This document shows positions 30,105 through 36,321 of a stretch of DNA of 36,321 nucleotides, piece after piece. Made by a program: the position numbers and the translations under genes. The DNA lies in the IMG/VR virus record IMGVR_UViG_3300008116_003782, positions 1-36,321 of that record. One strand, 5' to 3'. The notes beneath the pieces are model-generated. The model had not been told where the DNA came from and made no database searches. It was given only the letters and a program-made list of their open reading frames with translations. Each line of letters opens with the position of its first letter. Within the stretch, counting starts at the first letter, position 1. The stretch is from a virus.

Positions 30105-30923
30105 ATGAATACAATAAAAACTATAGAGTTTCCTGGATATGATGAGTTAAAAAATAATTTTAATATTTACAAGGATATTTTTTTAAATGAACAAATAATT
30201 GCATTTAGAAATGCAAATGTAGATTTTGAAACTCAAACAAAAATAATGCATTTGTTTGGGGATAATTTAAATTGGTATCCAAATTCACAGGATACTAAAC
30301 CTTCAGAGTATGTAGAAGATCATCATAAGCATATAACTGAAAAAAATATAAATAATAAAAATGAAATTATACTTGGTTGGCATCAAGAACATGTAGAAGA
30401 TAATGAAAATATATATGTAAGCGGTATGTGGAACATGGAATTGTTTAATTGTGAACCAGACACTGGTAAAACATATTTTATAGATATGTCAAAAATATAT
30501 AACTCATTCACAACAACAGATCAAGAATTTTTAAATTCATGTACTGTTTCAATAAAAAACTATTGGCAATCAGAAAATGAAAATAAAAATAGTGAAGATA
30601 CAATTTATAAATTAGTATTAAATCATTGGATTACAAATGATAAAACTATTAGAACATTTTATGGTAGAGGTGAAAAAGTAAATCTTCATTCTATTAACGG
30701 AATGCCTCCGACTGAGTTAGATAAAGATAAATTTAATTTATTGCACGATGAAATATTTACTAAAGTTTGGTTAGACAGCGATATAAAACTTGAACACATA
30801 TGGCAACAGGGGGACTTATTGGTGCCAGATTTATTTAAATTAGCTCATGCGGTTAATGGAGGATTTAATAAAGATCAAAGAAGACTTAGAGGAATATTTG
30901 GAACGATAGGAAATAATAATTGA
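30105..30923 (+). CDS. TauD/TfdA-like 2OG oxygenase (no. 6 of 8)
   Basis: A 272-aa protein of a different dioxygenase subfamily (TauD/clavaminate-synthase-like). The early segment (FLNEQIIAFRNANV) matches the TauD start. WHQEHV gives His93/Glu95 (HxE rather than HxD), and QQGDLLVPDLFKLAHAV gives His248, followed by Arg260/Arg262. Such enzymes hydroxylate or desulfurise small molecules or amino acids. It starts two bases after the preceding oxygenase. Confidence 0.82.
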   Translation: MNTIKTIEFPGYDELKNNFNIYKDIFLNEQIIAFRNANVDFETQTKIMHLFGDNLNWYPNSQDTKPSEYVEDHHKHITEKNINNKNEIILGWHQEHVEDNENIYVSGMWNMELFNCEPDTGKTYFIDMSKIYNSFTTTDQEFLNSCTVSIKNYWQSENENKNSEDTIYKLVLNHWITNDKTIRTFYGRGEKVNLHSINGMPPTELDKDKFNLLHDEIFTKVWLDSDIKLEHIWQQGDLLVPDLFKLAHAVNGGFNKDQRRLRGIFGTIGNNN

Positions 30924-31510
30924 ATAATTTACAAATAAAATCAGAAATTAATAATGCTAAAAATATAAATAAACCAGTTTTATTTAAAGGTATATTAAAA
31001 GATACACCAGACTGGAACTATGTTATGAAATATTTAGATAAAAAATTTAATGAAATTCCAAATTATGGTGAGTGGATAAATCATGATGAATTTTTAAAAA
31101 ATAAAAAAAATCAAACTGTTCCTTTATTTAAATATGGAGCACTTGATTTACAGGCATGGTTTATAAATTTACCAGAGTGTGATGAAATGTCCAATATTTT
31201 TTCTTTAGATAAAAAACACGTTAATCAAATGAATTTTAAAATATTAATAGATTTTTTAGGCTCTGGAGAAAATAATAGTATACATAAAGATTATTCAGAA
31301 GTATATTCTTGGACCTGGATAAACTCTGTAGAGTATAAAATTTATAAAGATAGTAGTGAATATCCATTTGAACAGCCGTTAAGTTTAGAAAATGAACCAT
31401 ATGAATCCTTTATAATAGAAGCTGGTGACGTATTGTATATGCCTAAAGGAATAATTCATCAATCTATAATAAATGAGCCTAGGGTTTCTTTAATAGCCTC
31501 AATTCAATAA
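30920..31510 (+). CDS. cupin/JmjC-like 2OG oxygenase (no. 7 of 8)
   Basis: A 196-aa TTG-started protein resembling the cupin-8/JmjC-type hydroxylases (FIH, YcfD-like). His122/Asp124 lie in SIHKDYS, then EAGDVLYMPKGIIHQSI gives the cupin strand and His180, and Arg188 follows. In cellular relatives the substrates are proteins such as ribosomal proteins. It overlaps the TauD-like gene by 4 nt. Confidence 0.8.
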   Translation: MNNLQIKSEINNAKNINKPVLFKGILKDTPDWNYVMKYLDKKFNEIPNYGEWINHDEFLKNKKNQTVPLFKYGALDLQAWFINLPECDEMSNIFSLDKKHVNQMNFKILIDFLGSGENNSIHKDYSEVYSWTWINSVEYKIYKDSSEYPFEQPLSLENEPYESFIIEAGDVLYMPKGIIHQSIINEPRVSLIASIQ

Positions 31511-31526
31511 ATAAAGGAGAATAATT

Positions 31527-32204
31527 GTGGAATATAATCTTGATTTAATTACAATTGAAGGAGATCTTCAATATATTGATAATTTTTTAACACAAGAAGA
31601 ATTAGATTTTTTTAAGCCATACATGGATGACCATCAAGGGTGGTACACAACTATGCGTTCTCCATATAAAAATATTTTAAATAAATTTATATCAGTTGAT
31701 TTACCAAGAAGACCTGACGGCAGTACTGGAGTTCCTGGAGATGAACCTGTAATAAATCATGAAGTTTTTCATAGACCTATGGGTATATATGATAGATTAT
31801 TTAAGGTAATGCCACCTATTTATAAACCTCATAATGCTCTTCAAACATTTAAGTATTGTACTAATGAAGAAATTGCGGAAGCTAAAAATATTACATTAGA
31901 AGAAGCATCAAAAATTGATTATGCAATGGACTGGCATTCAGAGTGGGCTGCAGGCAGCCCTATGCCCGCATTTAATAGATCGTTGTCTATTTATTTAAAT
32001 GATGATTTTGAAGGTGGAGAGTTAGAGTTTAAACATAAATCATATAAAATTAAACCTAAAGCTGGTATGCTTGTACTAGTCCCAGTAACAGAAGAATTTA
32101 CACATAGAGTAACTAGAATTACATCTGGAAATTGGAGGCATACTTTATACGGTGCTTCATGGAATGGCGAATTTCCTGCCCCAAGCACAGAAGAGACCTG
32201 TTAA
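31527..32204 (+). CDS. 2OG-Fe(II) oxygenase (no. 8 of 8)
   Basis: A 225-aa GTG-started protein with a strong RBS (AAGGAG). His137/Glu139 (DWHSEWAAGS) form an HxE variant, His193 (FTHRVTRI) is the distal His, and Arg204 (GNWRHTL) would hold 2OG. YLNDDFEGGELEF and KIKPKAGMLVLVP are the strongest P4H-like strands of the set. It ends seven bases before the katG promoter. Confidence 0.86.
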   Translation: MEYNLDLITIEGDLQYIDNFLTQEELDFFKPYMDDHQGWYTTMRSPYKNILNKFISVDLPRRPDGSTGVPGDEPVINHEVFHRPMGIYDRLFKVMPPIYKPHNALQTFKYCTNEEIAEAKNITLEEASKIDYAMDWHSEWAAGSPMPAFNRSLSIYLNDDFEGGELEFKHKSYKIKPKAGMLVLVPVTEEFTHRVTRITSGNWRHTLYGASWNGEFPAPSTEETC

Positions 32205-32210
32205 AACCTA

Positions 32211-32256
32211 TTGACTAAACTGTCAATTATATTGTATAATAAGTAACTACTAGTAG
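32211..32256 (+). promoter_or_regulatory. katG promoter with two palindromic elements
   Basis: TTGACT (32211-32216), 18-nt spacer, TATAAT (32235-32240), expected start ~32247. TTGAC (32211-32215) and GTCAA (32222-32226) form an inverted repeat over the -35 with the same 6-nt gap as at the terminase promoter. CTACTAGTAG (32247-32256) is a perfect palindrome at the start site. Either could bind an oxidative-stress regulator. Confidence 0.8.
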
Positions 32257-32267
32257 AAAGATAAATA

Positions 32268-34304
32268 ATGAGCGACGCAAAATGTCCATTTACAGGAAAT
32301 AGTTTAAATAATAACGGAACATATAATAATGATTGGTGGCCTAATCAATTAGATTTATCTGGATTAAGAAAGCATTCAGAAAAATCTAACCCAATGTCAG
32401 ATGATTTTAATTACGCTAAAGAGTTTGAAAGTTTAGATCTTGATACTATTAAAAATGATATTAATCAGCTACTAACAACTTCTCAGGATTGGTGGCCTGC
32501 AGATTACGGAAACTATGGACCATTTTTTATTCGTATGTCCTGGCATTCAGCAGGAACATACAGAATTGCTGATGGGCGTGGAGGTGCTGGAGAAGGACTG
32601 CATAGATTTGCTCCACAAAATTCATGGCCAGACAATGGAAACTTAGACAAAGCTCGTCGTTTATTATGGCCAATTAAACAAAAATATGGAAAACAAATTT
32701 CATGGGCAGACCTTATGATTCTTGCTGGTAATGTGGCTCTTGAAAATATGGGATTCAAAACATTTGGTTTTGCTGGTGGTCGAGAAGATGTCTGGGAGTC
32801 TGATGATACATACTGGGGAACAGAAAAGGAATGGCTTGCAGATAATCGTTATAGCGGAAATCGTGAATTAGAAAATCCACTTGCTGCTGTTCAAATGGGT
32901 CTTATATATGTAAATCCAGAAGGACCTAACGGAGAGCCAGACCCAATTCTTTCTGCAAGAGATATTCGTGAAACATTTGCTCGTATGGCAATGAATGATG
33001 AAGAAACAGTTGCTTTAATTGCAGGAGGTCACGCATTTGGAAAAGCTCATGGCGCTGGTGACCCGTCTCATGTCGGATCTAATCCAGAATCTTCTCCAAT
33101 TGAAGACTTAGGTTTAGGATGGAAAAATTCATTTGGAAAAGGAAATGCAGAGGACACAATTACAAGTGGTATTGAAGGCGCATGGACCCCAACTCCAACT
33201 AAATGGGATAACTCATATCTTAAATTATTATTTAAATATGAATGGACTCAAACAAAAAGCCCTGCAGGAGCAACACAATGGATACCTACAGATGACTCTG
33301 CATCTAATTTAGTTCCAGATGCTCACATTGAAGGAAAATTCCATGCTCCAGTAATGACTACAGCAGATTTAGCACTTAGATTTGATCCAGAATATGAAAA
33401 AATTTCTAAAAGATTTTTAGAAGATTTTGATTATTTTTCAGATGTATTTGCCCGTGCATGGTTTAAGCTAACACACAGAGACATGGGACCTATTGCAAGA
33501 TATCTTGGCAAAGAAGTTCCTACAGAGGAATTAATTTGGCAGGATCCAGTAGGCTCATCCAATACAAATATTGATACAGATAGTATTAAGAATAAAATTA
33601 AATATTCTGATATTCCTATGTCTTATTTTATAGAAACTGCTTGGGCTTCTGCTTCTACCTTCCGTAAAACAGATAAGCGTGGCGGAGCAAATGGTGCCCG
33701 TATAAGATTACAACCACAAAATACATGGAAAGTAAATAATCAAGAGGTAATATCAAAGGTTATTAATTTCTTAGAATCTATTAAAGATGAGTCTAATGCA
33801 TCTATTGCCGACTTAATTGTTTTAGCAGGATGTGCTGCAATTGAAAAAATTGCGGAGGATCAAATTAAAGTTCCATTTACCCCAGGACGTGGAGACGCAA
33901 CACAAGAACAGACTGATGTTGAATCATTTGCAGTTCTTGAGCCAAAATTTGATGGATTTAGAAACTATGTACACAAGGATATTAATATACCAGAAGAGGT
34001 ATTGTTGGTAGAAAAAGCTAATCTTCTTGGCCTAACTCCAGTAGAATTAGTAGTATTGCTATCTGGTTTAAGATCATTAAACAATAATAAATTAAATAAT
34101 GATTACTTAATTCAGCTATTATCGTATACCAATGCTAATCAAGCAAACGGCATTCCTCGTGTAGACCTTATACTTGCATCTAATTCAGAACTTCGTGCAA
34201 TTGCCGAGGTGTATGCATCGGATGATGCTAAAGATAAATTTATTAAAGACTTCGTTTCAGCGTGGGACAAGGTTATGATGCTAGACCGATTTGACGTAAA
34301 ATAA
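32268..34304 (+). CDS. katG: catalase-peroxidase
   Basis: A 678-aa bifunctional catalase-peroxidase, slightly shorter than the usual ~730. Distal-side residues are Arg89, Trp92 and His93 (IRMSWHS). The Met-Tyr-Trp adduct can form from Trp92, Tyr214 ([10 protein letters not shown]) and Met240 (FARMAMND), 26 residues apart as in characterised KatG. Proximal His255 is in [12 protein letters not shown] and Trp305 in [11 protein letters not shown]. The arginine-switch region [10 protein letters not shown] and the full C-terminal domain are also present. It should detoxify H2O2 in the host during infection. Codon use is AT-rich like its neighbours, arguing against very recent transfer from the host. 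Confidence 0.95.
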   Translation: MSDAKCPFTGNSLNNNGTYNNDWWPNQLDLSGLRKHSEKSNPMSDDFNYAKEFESLDLDTIKNDINQLLTTSQDWWPADYGNYGPFFIRMSWHSAGTYRIADGRGGAGEGLHRFAPQNSWPDNGNLDKARRLLWPIKQKYGKQISWADLMILAGNVALENMGFKTFGFAGGREDVWESDDTYWGTEKEWLADNRYSGNRELENPLAAVQMGLIYVNPEGPNGEPDPILSARDIRETFARMAMNDEETVALIAGGHAFGKAHGAGDPSHVGSNPESSPIEDLGLGWKNSFGKGNAEDTITSGIEGAWTPTPTKWDNSYLKLLFKYEWTQTKSPAGATQWIPTDDSASNLVPDAHIEGKFHAPVMTTADLALRFDPEYEKISKRFLEDFDYFSDVFARAWFKLTHRDMGPIARYLGKEVPTEELIWQDPVGSSNTNIDTDSIKNKIKYSDIPMSYFIETAWASASTFRKTDKRGGANGARIRLQPQNTWKVNNQEVISKVINFLESIKDESNASIADLIVLAGCAAIEKIAEDQIKVPFTPGRGDATQEQTDVESFAVLEPKFDGFRNYVHKDINIPEEVLLVEKANLLGLTPVELVVLLSGLRSLNNNKLNNDYLIQLLSYTNANQANGIPRVDLILASNSELRAIAEVYASDDAKDKFIKDFVSAWDKVMMLDRFDVK

Positions 34305-34312
34305 GGAGAGAT

Positions 34313-34417
34313 ATGTTCTATTTATTACATTCAGCAGCAATTGTATTACTGATGTTAGGTTCATATGGCTTGGGTTTTAAACAAGCTACGCAAAAGGTAA
34401 AATTAAAGAATAAATAG
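34313..34417 (+). CDS. single-helix membrane mini-protein (34 aa)
   Basis: A 34-aa frame with RBS AGGAGA before ATG 34313. It has one hydrophobic helix (LLHSAAIVLLMLGSYGLG) and a basic tail. It lies two bases before the HNH gene. Function unknown. Confidence 0.65.
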   Translation: MFYLLHSAAIVLLMLGSYGLGFKQATQKVKLKNK

Positions 34418-34419
34418 TC

Positions 34420-34974
34420 TTGGGCAAAAGACATAGAGTCAAGCCAGATTGCGGTACAAGGTCTGGCTATGACTGGCACAGAAGAGACGCTAAAGAGTTA
34501 GCGTGTGAAGAATGCAGAACTGCTGAAATAATGTATTGGCGTAATGAATTAAAAAGACGCCCAGATCAAATAAGATCCAATAGCCGTAAATCTCGTGCAA
34601 GAAGACTGGCAGCATTAAATAATCATACAATACTAGAAAAAGATATATTAGAAAAATATGGAACATCTTGCCATATATGCAAAAATCCAATAGACTTAGA
34701 TGCTCCAAGGCAGGTAGGAAAAGAGGGTTGGGAGGAAGGCCTACATATTGATCATGTAATACCATTATCTAGGGGCGGAGACAATACTATTGAAAATGTA
34801 AAGCCCTCCCATGGCTATTGCAATATAACTAAAAATGCTACAATTATAACTGAAAACAAATGGATTCAGGATAAACTATTGGACATATCAGAAGCTGGGT
34901 ATAGCACAGGCAAGTGGTCGGATGAGGATGACTATAGGGGTCCAATTACCACATTTAGAGGGAGGTTAATATGA
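34420..34974 (+). CDS. HNH endonuclease with N-terminal zinc module
   Basis: A 184-aa TTG-started protein. The first 35 residues (CGTRSGYDWHRRDAKELACEEC: Cys11, His20, Cys29, Cys32) form a zinc-binding unit seen in other actinophage proteins. The C-terminal HNH nuclease has CHIC (Cys84/Cys87), HIDHVIPLSRGG with His112, then VKPSHGYCN with Cys134. The middle is Arg-rich (NSRKSRARR). It may be a homing endonuclease or a packaging helper. HNH genes near terminases are common, but this one is far from terL. Confidence 0.88.
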   Translation: MGKRHRVKPDCGTRSGYDWHRRDAKELACEECRTAEIMYWRNELKRRPDQIRSNSRKSRARRLAALNNHTILEKDILEKYGTSCHICKNPIDLDAPRQVGKEGWEEGLHIDHVIPLSRGGDNTIENVKPSHGYCNITKNATIITENKWIQDKLLDISEAGYSTGKWSDEDDYRGPITTFRGRLI

Positions 34975-35129
34975 TTAAATTTAGAAGTTTGATATATTGG
35001 GAAAGTAGATTTAATGGTAAAGTAAATAAACTTTGTTATATTTGCGGGGTAAGATATGATACTACTTTTAAAAAGATAGAACAAAATAAAGATAAATGCC
35101 CTACCTGCATGTATAGAGAGGCTATATAG
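34971..35129 (+). CDS. small zinc-ribbon protein (52 aa)
   Basis: A 52-aa frame in an ATGA overlap with the HNH gene, ending at the next GTG. CYICG (~22-26) and CPTC (~43-46) make a four-Cys ribbon. Family not recognised. Confidence 0.7.
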   Translation: MIKFRSLIYWESRFNGKVNKLCYICGVRYDTTFKKIEQNKDKCPTCMYREAI

Positions 35130-35359
35130 TGAAAGAATTTGATGCCTATTGCAAGTATTGTGAGATAGTAGTAAGAGGCAGGACTACAGCTATAAATGCC
35201 CTTGAATCAGGTAATTACCTATATATAGGAGAATGCCTTATATGTCTATACGAGATCAGAAGAATAGTCCCCAAACTTAAACATATAGATTATCCAGAAT
35301 CCTGGTATAGACAGACTCCAAAAGGAATGAATATAGACTTAAATAAATCAGTTGACTAG
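35129..35359 (+). CDS. zinc-ribbon protein (76 aa)
   Basis: A 76-aa GTG-started protein with CKYC (~8-11) and CLIC (~36-39), a four-Cys zinc site, and a basic IRRIVPKLKHI helix. The end overlaps the next promoter: the last codons (GTT GAC TAG) carry its -35. Confidence 0.72.
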   Translation: MKEFDAYCKYCEIVVRGRTTAINALESGNYLYIGECLICLYEIRRIVPKLKHIDYPESWYRQTPKGMNIDLNKSVD

Positions 35360-35380
35360 AATATATATATAATATATAAT
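35352..35380 (+). promoter_or_regulatory. consensus promoter for the terminal small-gene cluster
   Basis: TTGACT (35352-35357), 17-nt spacer, TATAAT (35375-35380), expected start ~35387. A second TATAAT at 35368 is too close to the -35. Confidence 0.78.
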
Positions 35381-35435
35381 ATATAGATCCCAATTAGTGC
35401 AAGCGAAAAGTGAAGCGGAAAAGAGAGAAGGCATA

Positions 35436-35636
35436 ATGTCAGTACCTGACCTTAGAAATGAAACCCTTAATCTAATTGATGACTTTATATTGGACCATAT
35501 TGATGATTTTAGCCAAAATGAGATGATTTGGATTATCAATGAATTAGAAGAAATGTCCACAAGATTTTATGAGAAATTTAAAGCTTGGATTGATGATGAT
35601 ATTGAGGATCTACTAGATGAATTGGATGAAGAATGA
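35436..35636 (+). CDS. small acidic helical protein
   Basis: A 66-aa protein. ATG 35436 is preferred because AGAAGG (35426-35431) precedes it. An in-frame GTG at 35397 lies only ~10 nt after the predicted transcript start and has no RBS. It is highly acidic at the C-terminus (DDDIEDLLDELDEE). The overlap with the next gene is 4 nt. Function unknown. Confidence 0.7.
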   Translation: MSVPDLRNETLNLIDDFILDHIDDFSQNEMIWIINELEEMSTRFYEKFKAWIDDDIEDLLDELDEE

Positions 35637-35881
35637 TTAGATATTTTAAGTTTAGATGGGCACTTAAGGGGTTAATAAGAGATAATAGCGAATTGCTACA
35701 AATGCTTGCCGAACATGAAAAGAATGAAATACCTACTAATCTTACTTGGGATGAAGATGGTCTTTGGAAGGGCTGGAGCTTTAATATCAGCAAGAATAGG
35801 TATTACTTTGATGATATAGGCAATGAGTCTATTATGGGCTTATGGGAAGATCAATGGTTAAATGAGGCTAATGAGCGGTAG
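35633..35881 (+). CDS. hypothetical protein
   Basis: An 82-aa protein with a basic N-terminus (YFKFRWALKGL) and a Trp-rich middle and end (LTWDEDGLWKGWSF). No family recognised. It starts in an ATGA overlap. Confidence 0.68.
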   Translation: MIRYFKFRWALKGLIRDNSELLQMLAEHEKNEIPTNLTWDEDGLWKGWSFNISKNRYYFDDIGNESIMGLWEDQWLNEANER

Positions 35882-35898
35882 CGGGGAGGGGATATAAA

Positions 35899-35970
35899 AT
35901 GGGATTTTTAGATAATTTGGAAGCATGGCTGGACTTTGAAGAGCATATAGATATGGAGGAAGAGGAGTGA
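35899..35970 (+). CDS. mini acidic protein (23 aa)
   Basis: A 23-aa frame with a very strong RBS (GGGGAGGGG) before ATG 35899, ending in EEEEE. It overlaps the next GTG by 4 nt. The RBS and junctions suggest it is translated, at least as a coupling leader. Confidence 0.5.
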   Translation: MGFLDNLEAWLDFEEHIDMEEEE

Positions 35971-36107
35971 CAGATGACTGCTATACAGGAAATGTATGTT
36001 GGGAACCATATAGCCATTTAAGCAGATCCATATTAATAATATTAATTATTGTAGGTATATATGCTGGATATAAAGTATATAAAAAAATGAGGGTTAGATG
36101 GAAATAA
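35967..36107 (+). CDS. single-helix membrane protein (46 aa)
   Basis: A 46-aa GTG-started frame in a GTGA overlap. SILIILIIVGIYAGYKVY is one transmembrane helix with a basic tail (KKMRVRWK), so N-out/C-in is likely. It overlaps the next gene by 10 nt. Confidence 0.65.
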   Translation: MTDDCYTGNVCWEPYSHLSRSILIILIIVGIYAGYKVYKKMRVRWK

Positions 36108-36319
36108 CCATTAAAGAGGATAAGCCATATATATCTCGTAAAGAGAAAAGAGACAAAGCTCAAGATAAGGTGTTTAGAATACCTTATTTAAAATGGATGT
36201 GGACCCTAAGCTCAAATGGCAAAATTCTCACTTATGGCTATGCAAGAAGCCAAGATATGGCCATGAATATAGCCAATAATGAGCTGAGAAATAGGTCAAG
36301 ATTTACCTGCAACTCCTAG
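36098..36319 (+). CDS. hypothetical basic protein
   Basis: A 73-aa protein that ends one base before the last stop in the window. Basic N-terminal half (SRKEKRDKAQDK) and a beta-like WMWTLSSNGKILTYG stretch, then a helix. Family not recognised. Confidence 0.65.
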   Translation: MEITIKEDKPYISRKEKRDKAQDKVFRIPYLKWMWTLSSNGKILTYGYARSQDMAMNIANNELRNRSRFTCNS

Positions 36320-36321
36320 GT

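Noticed and set aside
1-36321. Prophage or integrated element
   Set aside because: There is no integrase, excisionase, attachment repeat or host chromosomal gene context in the window.

Overview
This window looks like part of an AT-rich, strictly lytic-style phage genome infecting an actinobacterium. All convincing genes lie on the + strand and are packed end to end, mostly with 1-20 nt overlaps and ATGA-type junctions. There is a terminase pair, a CHAP endolysin with small membrane proteins, phage-type replication and recombination genes, and a single tRNA. The host group is inferred mainly from a WhiB-like [4Fe-4S] protein (20901-21212), a family confined to actinobacteria and their phages. 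Many apparently leaderless promoters and a host-like secreted protein (25202-26215) agree with this. KatG and other stress genes would suit a sunlit aquatic host, but that is a guess. I saw no integrase, attachment site or CRISPR array, and no gene-free stretch exceeds 300 bases.

Layout. 1-6 kb is DNA metabolism: a C-family DNA polymerase III alpha subunit cut by the window edge, a RecA-like recombinase, a possible resolvase/nuclease, a Cas4/RecB-like nuclease with a four-Cys cluster, and a RuvC-like resolvase, interleaved with small zinc-ribbon proteins. 6-7.6 kb holds a glycosyltransferase, a sugar-nucleotidyltransferase and a DUF1599-like protein. 7.7-10 kb holds the putative small and the clear large terminase. 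10-15 kb holds a 2-oxoglutarate (2OG) oxygenase, tRNA-Met, two SGNH-like paralogues flanking a carbamoyltransferase, and a small heat-shock protein with a ROSE-like RNA-thermometer leader. 15-20.6 kb holds a thermonuclease behind a GC-rich structured leader, a large signal-peptide protein with EP-rich repeats, and the lysis region. 20.7-26.3 kb holds WhiB, a proteasome/HslV-like hydrolase, a secreted subtilase, thioredoxin and a host-like secreted protein ending in a strong terminator. 26.3-32.2 kb is dominated by seven different 2OG-Fe(II)/cupin oxygenases. 32.2-34.3 kb is a complete katG. 34.3-36.3 kb is a run of very small genes around an HNH endonuclease.

How it fits together. The replication and recombination block and terminase are the phage core. 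The accessory part has three themes: redox and proteostasis (KatG, thioredoxin, Hsp20, HslV-like hydrolase), exported proteins that could alter the host surface (lipoprotein, subtilase, two large signal-peptide proteins), and small-molecule or macromolecule decoration (eight 2OG oxygenases in total, glycosyltransferase, nucleotidyltransferase, carbamoyltransferase, SGNH hydrolases). Transcription signals are unusually readable. One group of promoters is TTGAC-17/18-TATAAT and another uses extended -10 elements (TGnTATAAT). Many lie exactly at the stop codon of the upstream gene or directly before a start codon, and several transcripts would begin with a 5' hairpin.
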